Origin: a virus
DNA length: 34,704 nt
Reading direction: 5' to 3' (one strand)
Virus record (IMG/VR): IMGVR_UViG_3300030451_002097
Span: 1-34,704 of that record
Within the stretch, counting starts at the first letter, position 1. Each line of letters opens with the position of its first letter. The translations under genes were made by a program, and so were the position numbers. Under the pieces are notes generated by a model. That model had not been told where the DNA came from. It saw only the letters and a list, made by a program, of their open reading frames with translations, and did no database searches. Below are positions 7,633 through 15,660 of the stretch, in pieces.

Positions 7633-8658
7633 ATGGCTTTACAAACAGCAGCTATTAATCCAAAAGAATTTGGTGTATTTATAGCAGAAGAAACAACTGT
7701 AGGTACATTTGCTACAAGCGGCTTTCAAGGAGTGGAAGTTGAATCAATTAGCATGCCTACATTTAACGACTTAAGAGTTATGGAGCAAAGAAGTGGCTCA
7801 GACGGAAGAGTTGTTAATAGTGATGATTTATTACAACATGAGCCTGGAGCTGTACATGAAATAGCTATCTCTGGTGTTTTAACACATCAAAACGCAACAA
7901 TTTTATTAGAAAACGCATTAGGTAAAGAAGTTGCTACTAATTTTATTACACTGGCTTCTGGTTATGAGCATACAGATTTTGCTTTCGGAGCTGGCTCAAG
8001 TGGCGCTCACAATACTATCTCAGTATTAATACAAGGACATAGTTCTGTAGCTTCTACATATAAGATTCCTGGCGTAGTTATTTCAAGTTTAGTATTAAGC
8101 GCTAACTCTCAAGAAAACGGTGGTAGATTTAATTTTGAGATGACTGGACAAACAAGATGTACAGTATCTTCAAGTCCAGCGGCTAGAGTAAGTTCTGGAT
8201 TAACAGACTACTCTACTGGCTATGTTTATATGGGAGAGTTTACTGAAGACAAAGTAGTCATGGATGAAGAAGTTATCTTAGACCAGTTTTCATTAAACAT
8301 TGAAAATCCAATTCAGTTTTTAGGAAATAAGCTATCTGGCGGATTTGACGGAAATCCAGAAAAATATTTAAGAGGTGTACCTAACTTAAATATTACTGCA
8401 AACTGTGTTGTAAAATTTGACGCAAACACTAACGACTTTTTCAATCTATCAAGAAACTTAACCGTAGCTTCAAGTAATGGTTTGTTTTTAGCTAATAACT
8501 CTACTTTTGCTAGTTCAGATGATTTTGCTATTAATATTCCTAAAGCTATCATAGAAGAAGTTTCTTATGATGAAGGAGATTACTTAAAACTAAGCACTAC
8601 TCTTAAAATGGTAGACGGTGGTAGCGGTAATCTTATTTCTGTTAGAGTACCAGATTAA
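7633..8658 (+). CDS. Major tail (tube) protein
   Basis: 341 residues. It sits immediately before the chaperone pair and tape measure gene, where siphoviruses encode the tube protein. The sequence is beta-rich with no membrane segment: KEFGVFIAEETTVGTFA at the start (the 'phage tail tube' style of opening), then VESISMPTFNDLR, and an acidic C-terminus. Its length allows a tube domain plus an Ig-like or decoration domain. Located between a coupled small gene and an AGGAG-led chaperone gene. The family was identified mainly from synteny and style. Confidence 0.75.
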   Translation: MALQTAAINPKEFGVFIAEETTVGTFATSGFQGVEVESISMPTFNDLRVMEQRSGSDGRVVNSDDLLQHEPGAVHEIAISGVLTHQNATILLENALGKEVATNFITLASGYEHTDFAFGAGSSGAHNTISVLIQGHSSVASTYKIPGVVISSLVLSANSQENGGRFNFEMTGQTRCTVSSSPAARVSSGLTDYSTGYVYMGEFTEDKVVMDEEVILDQFSLNIENPIQFLGNKLSGGFDGNPEKYLRGVPNLNITANCVVKFDANTNDFFNLSRNLTVASSNGLFLANNSTFASSDDFAINIPKAIIEEVSYDEGDYLKLSTTLKMVDGGSGNLISVRVPD

Positions 8659-8674
8659 TAGATAAGGAGAAACA

Positions 8675-8941
8675 ATGAATAAGAAGTTTAAGCTTACTTC
8701 TGGTAAAGAAGTAACTCTACTAGAAATGTCTGTAGATGATATTGATTTTTGTAGTGATGTAACACAAATCGTCTTTGACAAAGAAGGAAATCAAATTATT
8801 AAAAACATGTCAGCTGCTAGAACTGCCTGGATTAGAAAGGGAGTTAAAGGAGCTAATGACAAGTTTATTAAAACTTTATCTGACACAGATAAGAATGAAT
8901 TATCCCTTAAAGTTCGTGAGTACCAAGAACTGGGGGAGTAG
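8675..8941 (+). CDS. Tail assembly chaperone, short (G-like) product
   Basis: 88 residues, with an AAGGAG ribosome binding site 6 bases upstream. Highly charged (MNKKFKLTSGKEVTLLEMSVDDIDF), matching the small tail assembly chaperones that precede tape measure genes. It ends LGE then TAG at 8939-8941. The last codons, CTG GGG GAG TAG, hold a five-G run. Immediately after the stop a long open frame continues in the -1 register with no start codon, so this gene is very likely the 0-frame half of a G/GT-type frameshift pair. The chaperones bind the tape measure protein during tail assembly. Confidence 0.85.
   Translation: MNKKFKLTSGKEVTLLEMSVDDIDFCSDVTQIVFDKEGNQIIKNMSAARTAWIRKGVKGANDKFIKTLSDTDKNELSLKVREYQELGE
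8930..8941 (+). promoter_or_regulatory. Predicted -1 ribosomal frameshift site
   Basis: CTGGGGGAGTAG. The P-site glycine tRNA on GGG (8933-8935) can re-pair fully with GGG at 8932-8934 after a one-base slip, and the 0-frame stop follows one codon later. The -1 frame opens only at 8920, so the shift must occur within 8920-8938, where this G5 run is the only obvious slippery stretch. GGGGGAG also resembles a Shine-Dalgarno sequence, which is known to stimulate frameshifting when correctly spaced. Confidence 0.75.
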
Positions 8942-9405
8942 AAGCCTATACACTTGAATATAATATCTTACTCGCTTTCAGAAGTCCAGAGTGTATAGGC
9001 GGCTGCGCTGGCTGTAAGTTTAAATCATATCCTTATGACGCGCAAATTCCACTATATTATCGCGGTAAAAAATATCCAACCTTAACATTCAATAGTGATG
9101 AAGATGTCTATGAAGTTATACACGGACTTAAAGAAGACATTAAAGAAACTAACAAAAAACATGGTAAAAACTTTTCATTAGGAGAAGGTATATTTGGACA
9201 ACTTCCTTTTTTTGCTTGTAAAAGATTTTTATATTCTAAAGTGTTTCAAGATGATATTCATAGATACACATATTGTAGTACCTTTAATGTTCCCGCATAC
9301 GAAGGACATTATGGTAAACATCCAAAAAAATGGATAGATAAAAGTTTTTATATAAAAAATACATTAGAAAAAGAGAATAACAAGAATGGCGACAGCAACA
9401 GATAG
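8935..9405 (+). CDS. Tail assembly chaperone extension (T-like), reached by -1 frameshift
   Basis: The -1 frame is open from 8920 (its last stop is at 8917-8919) to the TAG at 9403-9405. It contains no ATG, GTG or TTG before 9241. Slippage on the G run would add 156 residues from GGA at 8935, giving a fusion of about 243 residues (…QELG|GVEAYTLEYN…). The extension is Cys-containing: ECIGGCAGC near its start (C-x3-C-x2-C), then FFACKRF and TYCSTF. It overlaps the tape measure start by 20 bases. This is the arrangement known from lambda gpG/gpGT and many siphoviruses. A start-less, untranslated relic is the less likely alternative. Confidence 0.85.
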   Translation, partial: GVEAYTLEYNILLAFRSPECIGGCAGCKFKSYPYDAQIPLYYRGKKYPTLTFNSDEDVYEVIHGLKEDIKETNKKHGKNFSLGEGIFGQLPFFACKRFLYSKVFQDDIHRYTYCSTFNVPAYEGHYGKHPKKWIDKSFYIKNTLEKENNKNGDSNR

Positions 9406-11854
9406 TAATAATATACGGATTCATTTTAGAGCCGAAGGGGAACAAGAGTTAAAACGAGCTATTACTAGTTTGTCTGCTGCTACAGACCAACTTAAGAACT
9501 CTCAAATGCAATTAGCTAATAGTATTGGCTTAACTGACAAACAAAGAAAGAAAGCTATTGCTACTGGTCAGCTTGCTTTACGAAATCAGCGTAATATGAA
9601 TGACGCTGTAGCGCAAGGTAGTATGACCTTTTCTGTGTTTCGTTCAAAATTATTACTTGCTTCATTTGCTGTAGGACTTGTTGCTGGTACAGTAGGTAGA
9701 CTAGTTAGTGCATTCGCAGAACAAGAAGAATCAGAGCGAAGAGTTCAAGCAGCTTTAGAGTCTACTGGGTTTGCCGCTGGATTAACAGCCCAAGAAATAT
9801 TTGGTATGACAGAAAGACTTCAACAGATTGGAGTTGTAGGAGATGAAGTAAATAACAAGCTTGCTTCTTTTATCTTAACATTTACCAATATTCGTGGAGA
9901 AGCTTTTGAAAGAACTCTTATTGCCGCAAACAATATGGCTATTTCTATATCTGGTACTGTTCCTGGCTTTGAACAGCTTCGTGGAGCGGCTACCATGCTT
10001 GCTAAAGCATTACAAGACCCTAAAGGTCAATTAGGAGCATTAAGTAGAGCTGGGTTTACATTTAGTGACAGTCAAAAAGCTGTTGTGAAAGAATTAGCTG
10101 AAAATGGTAAAATCATGGAAGCTCAAAATATAATCTTAGATGCGGCTGATGTTCAATACGGAGAACTAGCAGAAAGACTTAGAGGAACTACAACTGGAGC
10201 TTTCCAAGCTTTAAACATGGCTGCTGGAGATGCTGCAGAAACATTTGGAGAAGTATTTGCGCCAAGCACAGTTAGTATGTTAAACGCAATGACTAGCTTA
10301 ATGGAATCTATTAAAGAAAATAAAACAACAATAGAAGCTCTAATAAACACTGGTAAGGTATTAGCTCCGCTATTGCTATTTGTTGGTGGACAAGCTTCTA
10401 TAGCGGCTAAAGCATTTGGACTTTTAAGTAGAGTTGGAGCATCCGCTGTTGCTTTCTTTGGAAGCGCAAAAGGAGCTTTAGCTACAATGGCTAGTATGGG
10501 ATTGTTTGCTGTATTTAAGAAATCTGCAGAAGCTAAAGAATCTATGGAAGAATTAAATAAAACTGTAGGAGACACTGTAGTTTTAACTGATGAAGAGTTA
10601 AAAACTCTTGGTAAGCTTTCTGAAGCAATGGATAAAAGAATTGCTGCTATTAAAGTTTCCAATGAAGACAAAAAGTTACAAGCAGATATAACAAATGCTA
10701 CAACAGAAGCAGAGTTTGAAGCAGCTCTTGAAACAAAAAGACAAATACTTATAAAAAGAGAGCTAGCAAAGGTTGATAAAAATCTTCAAGAAGACATGAA
10801 GCAACAAATAGAAGATTATGTAGAATTAACCTTAGTTACAGATAGAAATAATTTTACTAAAAAACAAAACGCTCAAGCAACAAGAGACCAAACTAAAGCA
10901 CAATTAGAATTAGAAAAGCTAAACGCAAAAACACTATCTCTTCAAGAAAAACAAGATGTTACGCTAGCGAAGTTTGCAAGACTTAAAGAGATAACTGACA
11001 AAAAATCATTTGATTCAGAAATACAAAGAATAGAAAATTTAGAAAGATTTGATAAGCTAACAGAATCTCTTGGAATTAAGAACTTTGATTTAGCTAAAGC
11101 TATTACTGACGGACAAACATTAGCTAATATAGAGTTTGATACTACTGATGAAAAAATAAGAAAAGTATTAGAGAGATTAGGTTTAGTTATAAATGCTGAA
11201 GGAAAGCTTGTAGAAATGACTGAAAAGTTTGGACAAGAAAGTGTTTCAGCTTTTGAACAATTTAGTCAAGGAGCTGACATCGCATTACAAGCCTTATCTG
11301 GTTTTAGCCAAGCTCAATCACAATTAGTAGAAGAAAGAATGGCTAGAGAGCTTGAAGCTTTAAAAGCTACAAAAGAATTTGAAGAAGCTTCTCAAGAAGA
11401 AAGAGAAGTAATGGAAAATAAAGTTGAGCAAAGATTTAAAAGCCAAAGAAAAAGAGCATTTGTGATACAAAAAGCTTCTAATGTTGCGGAAGCAAGTATG
11501 AACATAGCTACAGCTTATACTAAGGCATTAGGAGTTCCGCCCGTGCCTAATGTAGCATTAGCTGCTCTTGTTGCCGCTCTTGGAGCTGCGCAAGTTGCTG
11601 CTATCATGGCTCAGCCAGCTCCTAGATTTGCGACTGGTGGTAGTTTTATTACGACTGGACCACAAAACATGATAGTTGGAGAATCTGGTCCAGAAAGAGT
11701 TACTGTACAACCACTTAGTGGTCAAAATGCGCGTCAAGGTGGCGGCGCAATACAAAATATTAATATTAATGTATCTGCTCCTTTAGTAGATGAAACAATA
11801 CTAGATGTTATCATACCTAAGATTGAAGAAGCAGCAGAGTTAAATCTTGCATAA
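9386..11854 (+). CDS. Tail tape measure protein
   Basis: 822 residues. Long helical protein with hydrophobic segments (about residues 85-112, FRSKLLLASFAVGLVAGTVG; and about 330-380) and a central charged coiled-coil stretch (about 395-660). The C-terminal region is typical of tape measure proteins: AALVAALGAAQVAAIMAQ followed by FATGGSFITTGPQ and VGESGPERVTVQP. These proteins set tail length and are ejected with the DNA; the length suggests a tail of roughly 120 nm using the usual 1.5 Å per residue. It starts inside the end of the frameshifted chaperone frame and ends at a TAATG junction. Confidence 0.93.
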   Translation: MATATDSNNIRIHFRAEGEQELKRAITSLSAATDQLKNSQMQLANSIGLTDKQRKKAIATGQLALRNQRNMNDAVAQGSMTFSVFRSKLLLASFAVGLVAGTVGRLVSAFAEQEESERRVQAALESTGFAAGLTAQEIFGMTERLQQIGVVGDEVNNKLASFILTFTNIRGEAFERTLIAANNMAISISGTVPGFEQLRGAATMLAKALQDPKGQLGALSRAGFTFSDSQKAVVKELAENGKIMEAQNIILDAADVQYGELAERLRGTTTGAFQALNMAAGDAAETFGEVFAPSTVSMLNAMTSLMESIKENKTTIEALINTGKVLAPLLLFVGGQASIAAKAFGLLSRVGASAVAFFGSAKGALATMASMGLFAVFKKSAEAKESMEELNKTVGDTVVLTDEELKTLGKLSEAMDKRIAAIKVSNEDKKLQADITNATTEAEFEAALETKRQILIKRELAKVDKNLQEDMKQQIEDYVELTLVTDRNNFTKKQNAQATRDQTKAQLELEKLNAKTLSLQEKQDVTLAKFARLKEITDKKSFDSEIQRIENLERFDKLTESLGIKNFDLAKAITDGQTLANIEFDTTDEKIRKVLERLGLVINAEGKLVEMTEKFGQESVSAFEQFSQGADIALQALSGFSQAQSQLVEERMARELEALKATKEFEEASQEEREVMENKVEQRFKSQRKRAFVIQKASNVAEASMNIATAYTKALGVPPVPNVALAALVAALGAAQVAAIMAQPAPRFATGGSFITTGPQNMIVGESGPERVTVQPLSGQNARQGGGAIQNININVSAPLVDETILDVIIPKIEEAAELNLA

Positions 11855-14403
11855 TGCTTACTTTACCAAATACATATAGTTCAAATTTAGGACAACATAT
11901 AAAAGAAGACTATCTTGTTAGAATTTATAACGAAGACGGAAACTACCTTGCTGTTGGAACATCTGAACAAACCGTAGGTGGTGTTACTTATGTAGGAGCA
12001 ATAACAAATGCTCCTAGTATAAGAGAAGGAATTGATTTAATTAAAGGAACTGCGTCTTTATCAAACATCTCTATATCTTTTTCTAATTTTTCTTTTTCAT
12101 CTAACGGAACTGTATCTTTAGGCTCTACAACTCCAATAGAAGAGGAATTGTTTTTTGGTACAAACTATTATATAAACAGAAATGTAGAAGTTTATTCACA
12201 GTTAGAAAGCGACTCAAATGCTTCTAATCTTTTATTGTTATTTAAAGGTAGATTAAGAGCAGTACAGCTTTCAGAAAATAAAGTAACAATACAAGTAACT
12301 GCACATAATCCTTTGAAAGATATATCTATACCACAAACTATATCAGAAAGCGGGTTATATAAACCTATTGTATTTGGAGATTATGCTTCTGCTTATAATT
12401 CTGTTCCACTTTTTGCTTTACAGTCTTTAATAGGAGCAACCGCAAGAACATATCCAGTGCAAGTAGAAAAAATACAAAGTGGTAATGTTTTTTGTTTAAC
12501 TGCAAGCGCTGGAAATAACAGTAATAAAACTTTACATGTACACGAGTCTGGTTTAAGTCCAGAAGGAAGTGGCTCAATAATAGAAAATATGGCATTATGT
12601 AATGCTACAGAAACTGCGGTTTCATCTGCAGACGCCAGTCCTATTGTTACAAAACAAACTGGAAGTGATGATTTATTTGCAGTAGGAACAGATGTAGACC
12701 TAGCAAGAGATTTTAAATCTGAAATGATGATAGAAAGCTCTGATTATACCATAACTAATAAATATACGCCAAGCGCAAGTGCTACAATTAGTTCGTCTAC
12801 AACTGGCTCTCAAGAAGTTCAAGTAAGTAATACTTTTAGCATGATTAACTTAGGTAGTGTAAAACATACTCCTTCTTCTATGGTATTCACAATGGGCTTT
12901 GCTTATAACCTTACACTCACAAGAAGCGGTGGCAGTTCTGGTGGTTTTATAAATAGCGTATCTTTAGTGGCAAAAATATATCATAATGATGATGATACTG
13001 TAGACGAAACTACTACAATGTTTAATACAACACACAATAGCTTAACCGCTACAAGGTCAGACACTTTAGCAAATAAGATAACGATAAATTTACATCAATC
13101 AACTGATTCTGAGTATACTGGTAATTATCCACAAAAAATAGAATTTCAATTAAATATAAACTATGACGGGCTTGAGCCTGGAGATGTAGGTAGTGGAGCG
13201 TCAAATGTTTTATCTGGTACTGCTACTGTAGCAACTACTAACATTTCTACAACTACACAATTTGAAAGAGATAATTCATCTGTACAAACTGACACTGAAT
13301 TAAAAGAAAATATAAAGGAGCTTTATTCATCTCAAGACGGTTTATCATTAGACGGCAGTGTTATAAAAAAACCTATAGAAGCACATAGATATTTATGTGA
13401 AACATTTGCAGATAGTAATATTTTTCCAACATCAGTAGGAACAACCAATAACTACTCTAATATTTTAAGTATTTTTAATACAAGTCTTGTGCAAGGAGAT
13501 ATGCACTATTGGTTAAACAAATCAGAAAAACTTGAAAGCATATTAGAAAAATTACAACACTTTGGGTTTTTTATAGGTAGAATGAGAGCAGACGGAACAT
13601 ATCAATACATAAGCCCAAAGTATTTAACAACAAGCACTACAACATCAACAACTTTGCCTTATTTGGCAACCGCTGGAACTTTACACGCAGATAATTTAAT
13701 TACAAGCACAACTGACAATCAGTTTAAATTAACGCTTGCTACACAAGGTAGTGGTTATACTATTGGAGATTTATTAGCTCTTAGCCATGGCTCGCATTAT
13801 GAGTTTATGAAAATTACAGATGCAAGTCCAATGTCTGGCTCTTCTACTACACAAACCTTAACAGTAGAAAGAGGTGTTGCGCCTATAACTACTTCTACTG
13901 CGGGCAGTCAATCTGCGGGTACTACTATACGCAAAGTAGTTTTTCCTATGGGCGCTATAGATGAAGATGATTTTGCTAACTTGCAAATAATGCATACGCC
14001 AATAAATGAATTAAAAACAAAATACAAAATTCAATATTTAAGAAAACCAGAAAATAATAGCAAGTATGGTAAAGTAGCTGAATTTACAAACTCTACAACA
14101 AGGTCTAATTATAACATAGAAGATGAAAATGTAGTAGAGGTAAAAAACGATTTTGATAAAACGGGAACTCTTACAACTAATTATTATAGTTATTATAATC
14201 ATTTAATCGGAGAGCCAAGACTTAAAATAGCATTAGATTTAGTCAATCCAAGCTTTTATTCTTTAGAAGTAGGAGATATAATTAGAATTATAACGACTAA
14301 AAAAGCTCCTTTCGGAAAAAACTGGAGAAGCGTATATTTTATAGTAACACAAACTACAAGAACATTAGGAAAGTTAAGCATAAGTGCTTACGAAATTTAT
14401 TAA
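11854..14403 (+). CDS. Large tail protein, probable tail hub / baseplate component
   Basis: 849 residues, directly after the tape measure gene with a TAATG junction. Beta-rich. The N-terminal part (about 1-170) has the style of tail-hub proteins (YLVRIYNEDGNYLAVG, then TIQVTAHNPLKDISIPQ). A Ser/Thr-rich middle follows, and a C-terminal region near 700-849 contains HTPINELKTKYKIQYLRKP and LEVGDIIRI. The last motif, with 'NPSFYSLEVGDII', is similar to the end of gp27-like hub domains. Its role at the tail tip is inferred from position and size. Confidence 0.65.
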   Translation: MLTLPNTYSSNLGQHIKEDYLVRIYNEDGNYLAVGTSEQTVGGVTYVGAITNAPSIREGIDLIKGTASLSNISISFSNFSFSSNGTVSLGSTTPIEEELFFGTNYYINRNVEVYSQLESDSNASNLLLLFKGRLRAVQLSENKVTIQVTAHNPLKDISIPQTISESGLYKPIVFGDYASAYNSVPLFALQSLIGATARTYPVQVEKIQSGNVFCLTASAGNNSNKTLHVHESGLSPEGSGSIIENMALCNATETAVSSADASPIVTKQTGSDDLFAVGTDVDLARDFKSEMMIESSDYTITNKYTPSASATISSSTTGSQEVQVSNTFSMINLGSVKHTPSSMVFTMGFAYNLTLTRSGGSSGGFINSVSLVAKIYHNDDDTVDETTTMFNTTHNSLTATRSDTLANKITINLHQSTDSEYTGNYPQKIEFQLNINYDGLEPGDVGSGASNVLSGTATVATTNISTTTQFERDNSSVQTDTELKENIKELYSSQDGLSLDGSVIKKPIEAHRYLCETFADSNIFPTSVGTTNNYSNILSIFNTSLVQGDMHYWLNKSEKLESILEKLQHFGFFIGRMRADGTYQYISPKYLTTSTTTSTTLPYLATAGTLHADNLITSTTDNQFKLTLATQGSGYTIGDLLALSHGSHYEFMKITDASPMSGSSTTQTLTVERGVAPITTSTAGSQSAGTTIRKVVFPMGAIDEDDFANLQIMHTPINELKTKYKIQYLRKPENNSKYGKVAEFTNSTTRSNYNIEDENVVEVKNDFDKTGTLTTNYYSYYNHLIGEPRLKIALDLVNPSFYSLEVGDIIRIITTKKAPFGKNWRSVYFIVTQTTRTLGKLSISAYEIY

Positions 14404-14412
14404 GGATTAATT

Positions 14413-14805
14413 ATGGCAGTTATAACAGAAGTAAGATTTAGACCAGATAGTAGCACAAGTCATGCTAACTACTCTCCGTCAAGAAACCCAGACATGAATG
14501 TTGCAGAAACAACAAACTATAAAGGAATTACAGTATCTCAATCTTATGGTGGTAAAATTTATACCAACGAAAGATATGGCAAACAATTAGAGTATGAACT
14601 ATCATATACTAATCTATCAGAAGCAGATAAAGCCAAGCTTGAAGTTTTAGTAAATCAAGTCAAAGGTAGAAAACTTGCTTTTCAGTTTAGCGCAGACGGG
14701 GGTAGTAGTTATATTGATGTTAGGTTTGTTAGTGAAAACTTAAAATTTACACAAACAGCATATTCAATATATTCTACTAGCTTTAGTATAAGGCAAGAAA
14801 TATAA
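14413..14805 (+). CDS. Minor tail protein
   Basis: 130 residues and last gene of the rightward tail block. MAVITEVRFRPDSSTS, then GITVSQSYGGKIYTNERYGKQLEYELSY and LNFTQTAYSIYS-type strands are beta-rich and resemble small distal tail proteins encoded after tail hubs. An AAGGATTAATT box precedes the ATG. A 40-base convergent gap follows before the leftward genes. Confidence 0.6.
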   Translation: MAVITEVRFRPDSSTSHANYSPSRNPDMNVAETTNYKGITVSQSYGGKIYTNERYGKQLEYELSYTNLSEADKAKLEVLVNQVKGRKLAFQFSADGGSSYIDVRFVSENLKFTQTAYSIYSTSFSIRQEI

Positions 14806-14845
14806 TAAAACGCGCGAAAATAGCCCTAAAATCAATTATAATAGA

Positions 14846-15073
14846 TTAAAAGGGTAATTTATCGGGTGGATTATCTTTAGCTTCAAATTTCTTATATTTA
14901 TCGTGTAGCTCTAATACTGTCGCCGCCAAATAAACACATAGGTCTAATGTTTCATCTAAAGCTTCTTTTAAGTTATCTCTACTGCCGTCAAGAGGAACAT
15001 CTTGTTTATAATCTATTTGCCCTTGATTTATCTTCTCTTGCAACAACATCATTATTCTAGTATTGTTATTCAT
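14846..15073 (-). CDS. Small helical protein with MazG-like core and an SSB-like C-terminal tip
   Basis: 75 residues. QEKINQGQIDYKQDVPLDG and NLKEALDETLDLCVYLAATVLEL resemble the EExxD-type helix pair of all-alpha NTP pyrophosphatases (MazG/dUTPase superfamily), but it is about half their usual length, so catalytic capacity is doubtful. The C-terminus ends PPDKLPF, a weak version of the SSB acidic tip. Last gene of the leftward early block; its start overlaps the stop of 15073-15333 by one base. Nucleotide-related function is a guess. Confidence 0.6.
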   Translation of the reverse strand: MNNNTRIMMLLQEKINQGQIDYKQDVPLDGSRDNLKEALDETLDLCVYLAATVLELHDKYKKFEAKDNPPDKLPF

Positions 15074-15333
15074 TAGAACGGCAGCTCATCATCAGAAAGA
15101 GCTTCGTTAGTAGGCTTTGCTCCACCTTGTGGCTCATATATACTTAACTTCAACATAACATCTCCTTTTTTGGTTTTTGCCTTCCAAAGAGATAATTTAA
15201 TTATGTCTCCATTCACATTTAGATTACCAGTATAATCTGGTTTTTTTGCGTCTTCTTCGTTTGTTGGGTCTTTAAAACCATTCTTAAATAACCAACCACG
15301 ACCTTGTTCTAGCTTAAACTCTTTTTTACTCAT
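15073..15333 (-). CDS. DUF736/SSB-like single-strand DNA binding candidate
   Basis: 86 residues. The pattern GWLFKNG…PDYTGNLNVNGDIIKLSLWKAKTKKGD…LSIYEP matches small phage proteins of the DUF736 / ssDNA-binding-like kind: a compact beta barrel with a conserved Trp. The C-terminus reads EALSDDELPF, very close to the acidic tip of bacterial SSB (DDDIPF), which recruits repair and replication proteins. No other SSB is visible in the window, so this is the best candidate. AAAGGAG ribosome binding site 7 bases upstream. Confidence 0.7.
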   Translation of the reverse strand: MSKKEFKLEQGRGWLFKNGFKDPTNEEDAKKPDYTGNLNVNGDIIKLSLWKAKTKKGDVMLKLSIYEPQGGAKPTNEALSDDELPF

Positions 15334-15459
15334 TTTATTCTCCTTTTGTTATATAACGGGGGGGTAGTAGCCAACCGTTTATATTTGCAAATTATATTAA
15401 CTAAGGGTTACTCCTTTCGTAAATTTAATTTGTATTAATATAATCCCCCACCATTATAA
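15334..15459 (-). promoter_or_regulatory. Promoter/leader region with C7 tract
   Basis: 126 bases between two leftward genes. On the - strand it holds several TATAAT-like boxes and TTGGCT, then a run of seven C (G7 at 15358-15364), then TTATATAAC and the AAAGGAG of the 15333 gene. TTGGCT and TATAAC flank the C run with a 15-base spacer. An isolated GAAAGGAG further upstream has no start codon behind it. Probable promoter; exact boxes uncertain. Confidence 0.4.
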
Positions 15460-15660
15460 TTATAAGCCTTCCTTTTTTGCTTTTATTTTACTTTTCTTTT
15501 TGACCGCTGGAAGCGGGCAATCCTTCATAAATGCAATTCTATTTTCTCCAGATTTCATACCACATCTTGCCATATCTCTTGCTGGAACTTCGCCGCTGTT
15601 ATCAGAGAATGACGCGCAAAATGGACATCTTTTTTGCGCAATACTACAAAAATCAAACAT
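15460..15660 (-). CDS. Small Cys-rich (zinc-binding) protein
   Basis: 66 residues. MFDFCSIAQKRCPFC followed by RCGMKSGENR and KDCPLP gives at least five cysteines in a spacing suggestive of a zinc finger (CPFC knuckle plus two single Cys). The tail is Lys-rich (KKKSKIKAKKEG). It overlaps the upstream phosphoesterase gene by 8 bases. Likely nucleic-acid or protein-binding zinc finger; no named family recognised. Confidence 0.6.
   Translation of the reverse strand: MFDFCSIAQKRCPFCASFSDNSGEVPARDMARCGMKSGENRIAFMKDCPLPAVKKKSKIKAKKEGL

Noticed and set aside
8775-8957. 60-codon ORF in a third frame over the chaperone gene
   Set aside because: It overlaps the chaperone and does not continue into the extension; the -1 frame explains the region better.
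10153-10671. 172-codon ORF on the - strand inside the tape measure gene
   Set aside because: Shadow frame of a clear tape measure protein; hydrophobic low-complexity product and no ribosome binding site. The same holds for other antisense ORFs within structural genes (for example 32888-33301 and 33510-34088).
14806-14845. Possible bidirectional terminator in the convergent gap (CCCT … AGGG)
   Set aside because: Only four base pairs can form before mismatches, with no continuous stem; too weak to call.
15400-15425. Isolated GAAAGGAG on the - strand as evidence of a hidden gene
   Set aside because: No ATG, GTG or TTG lies at a workable distance, and the frames close quickly.
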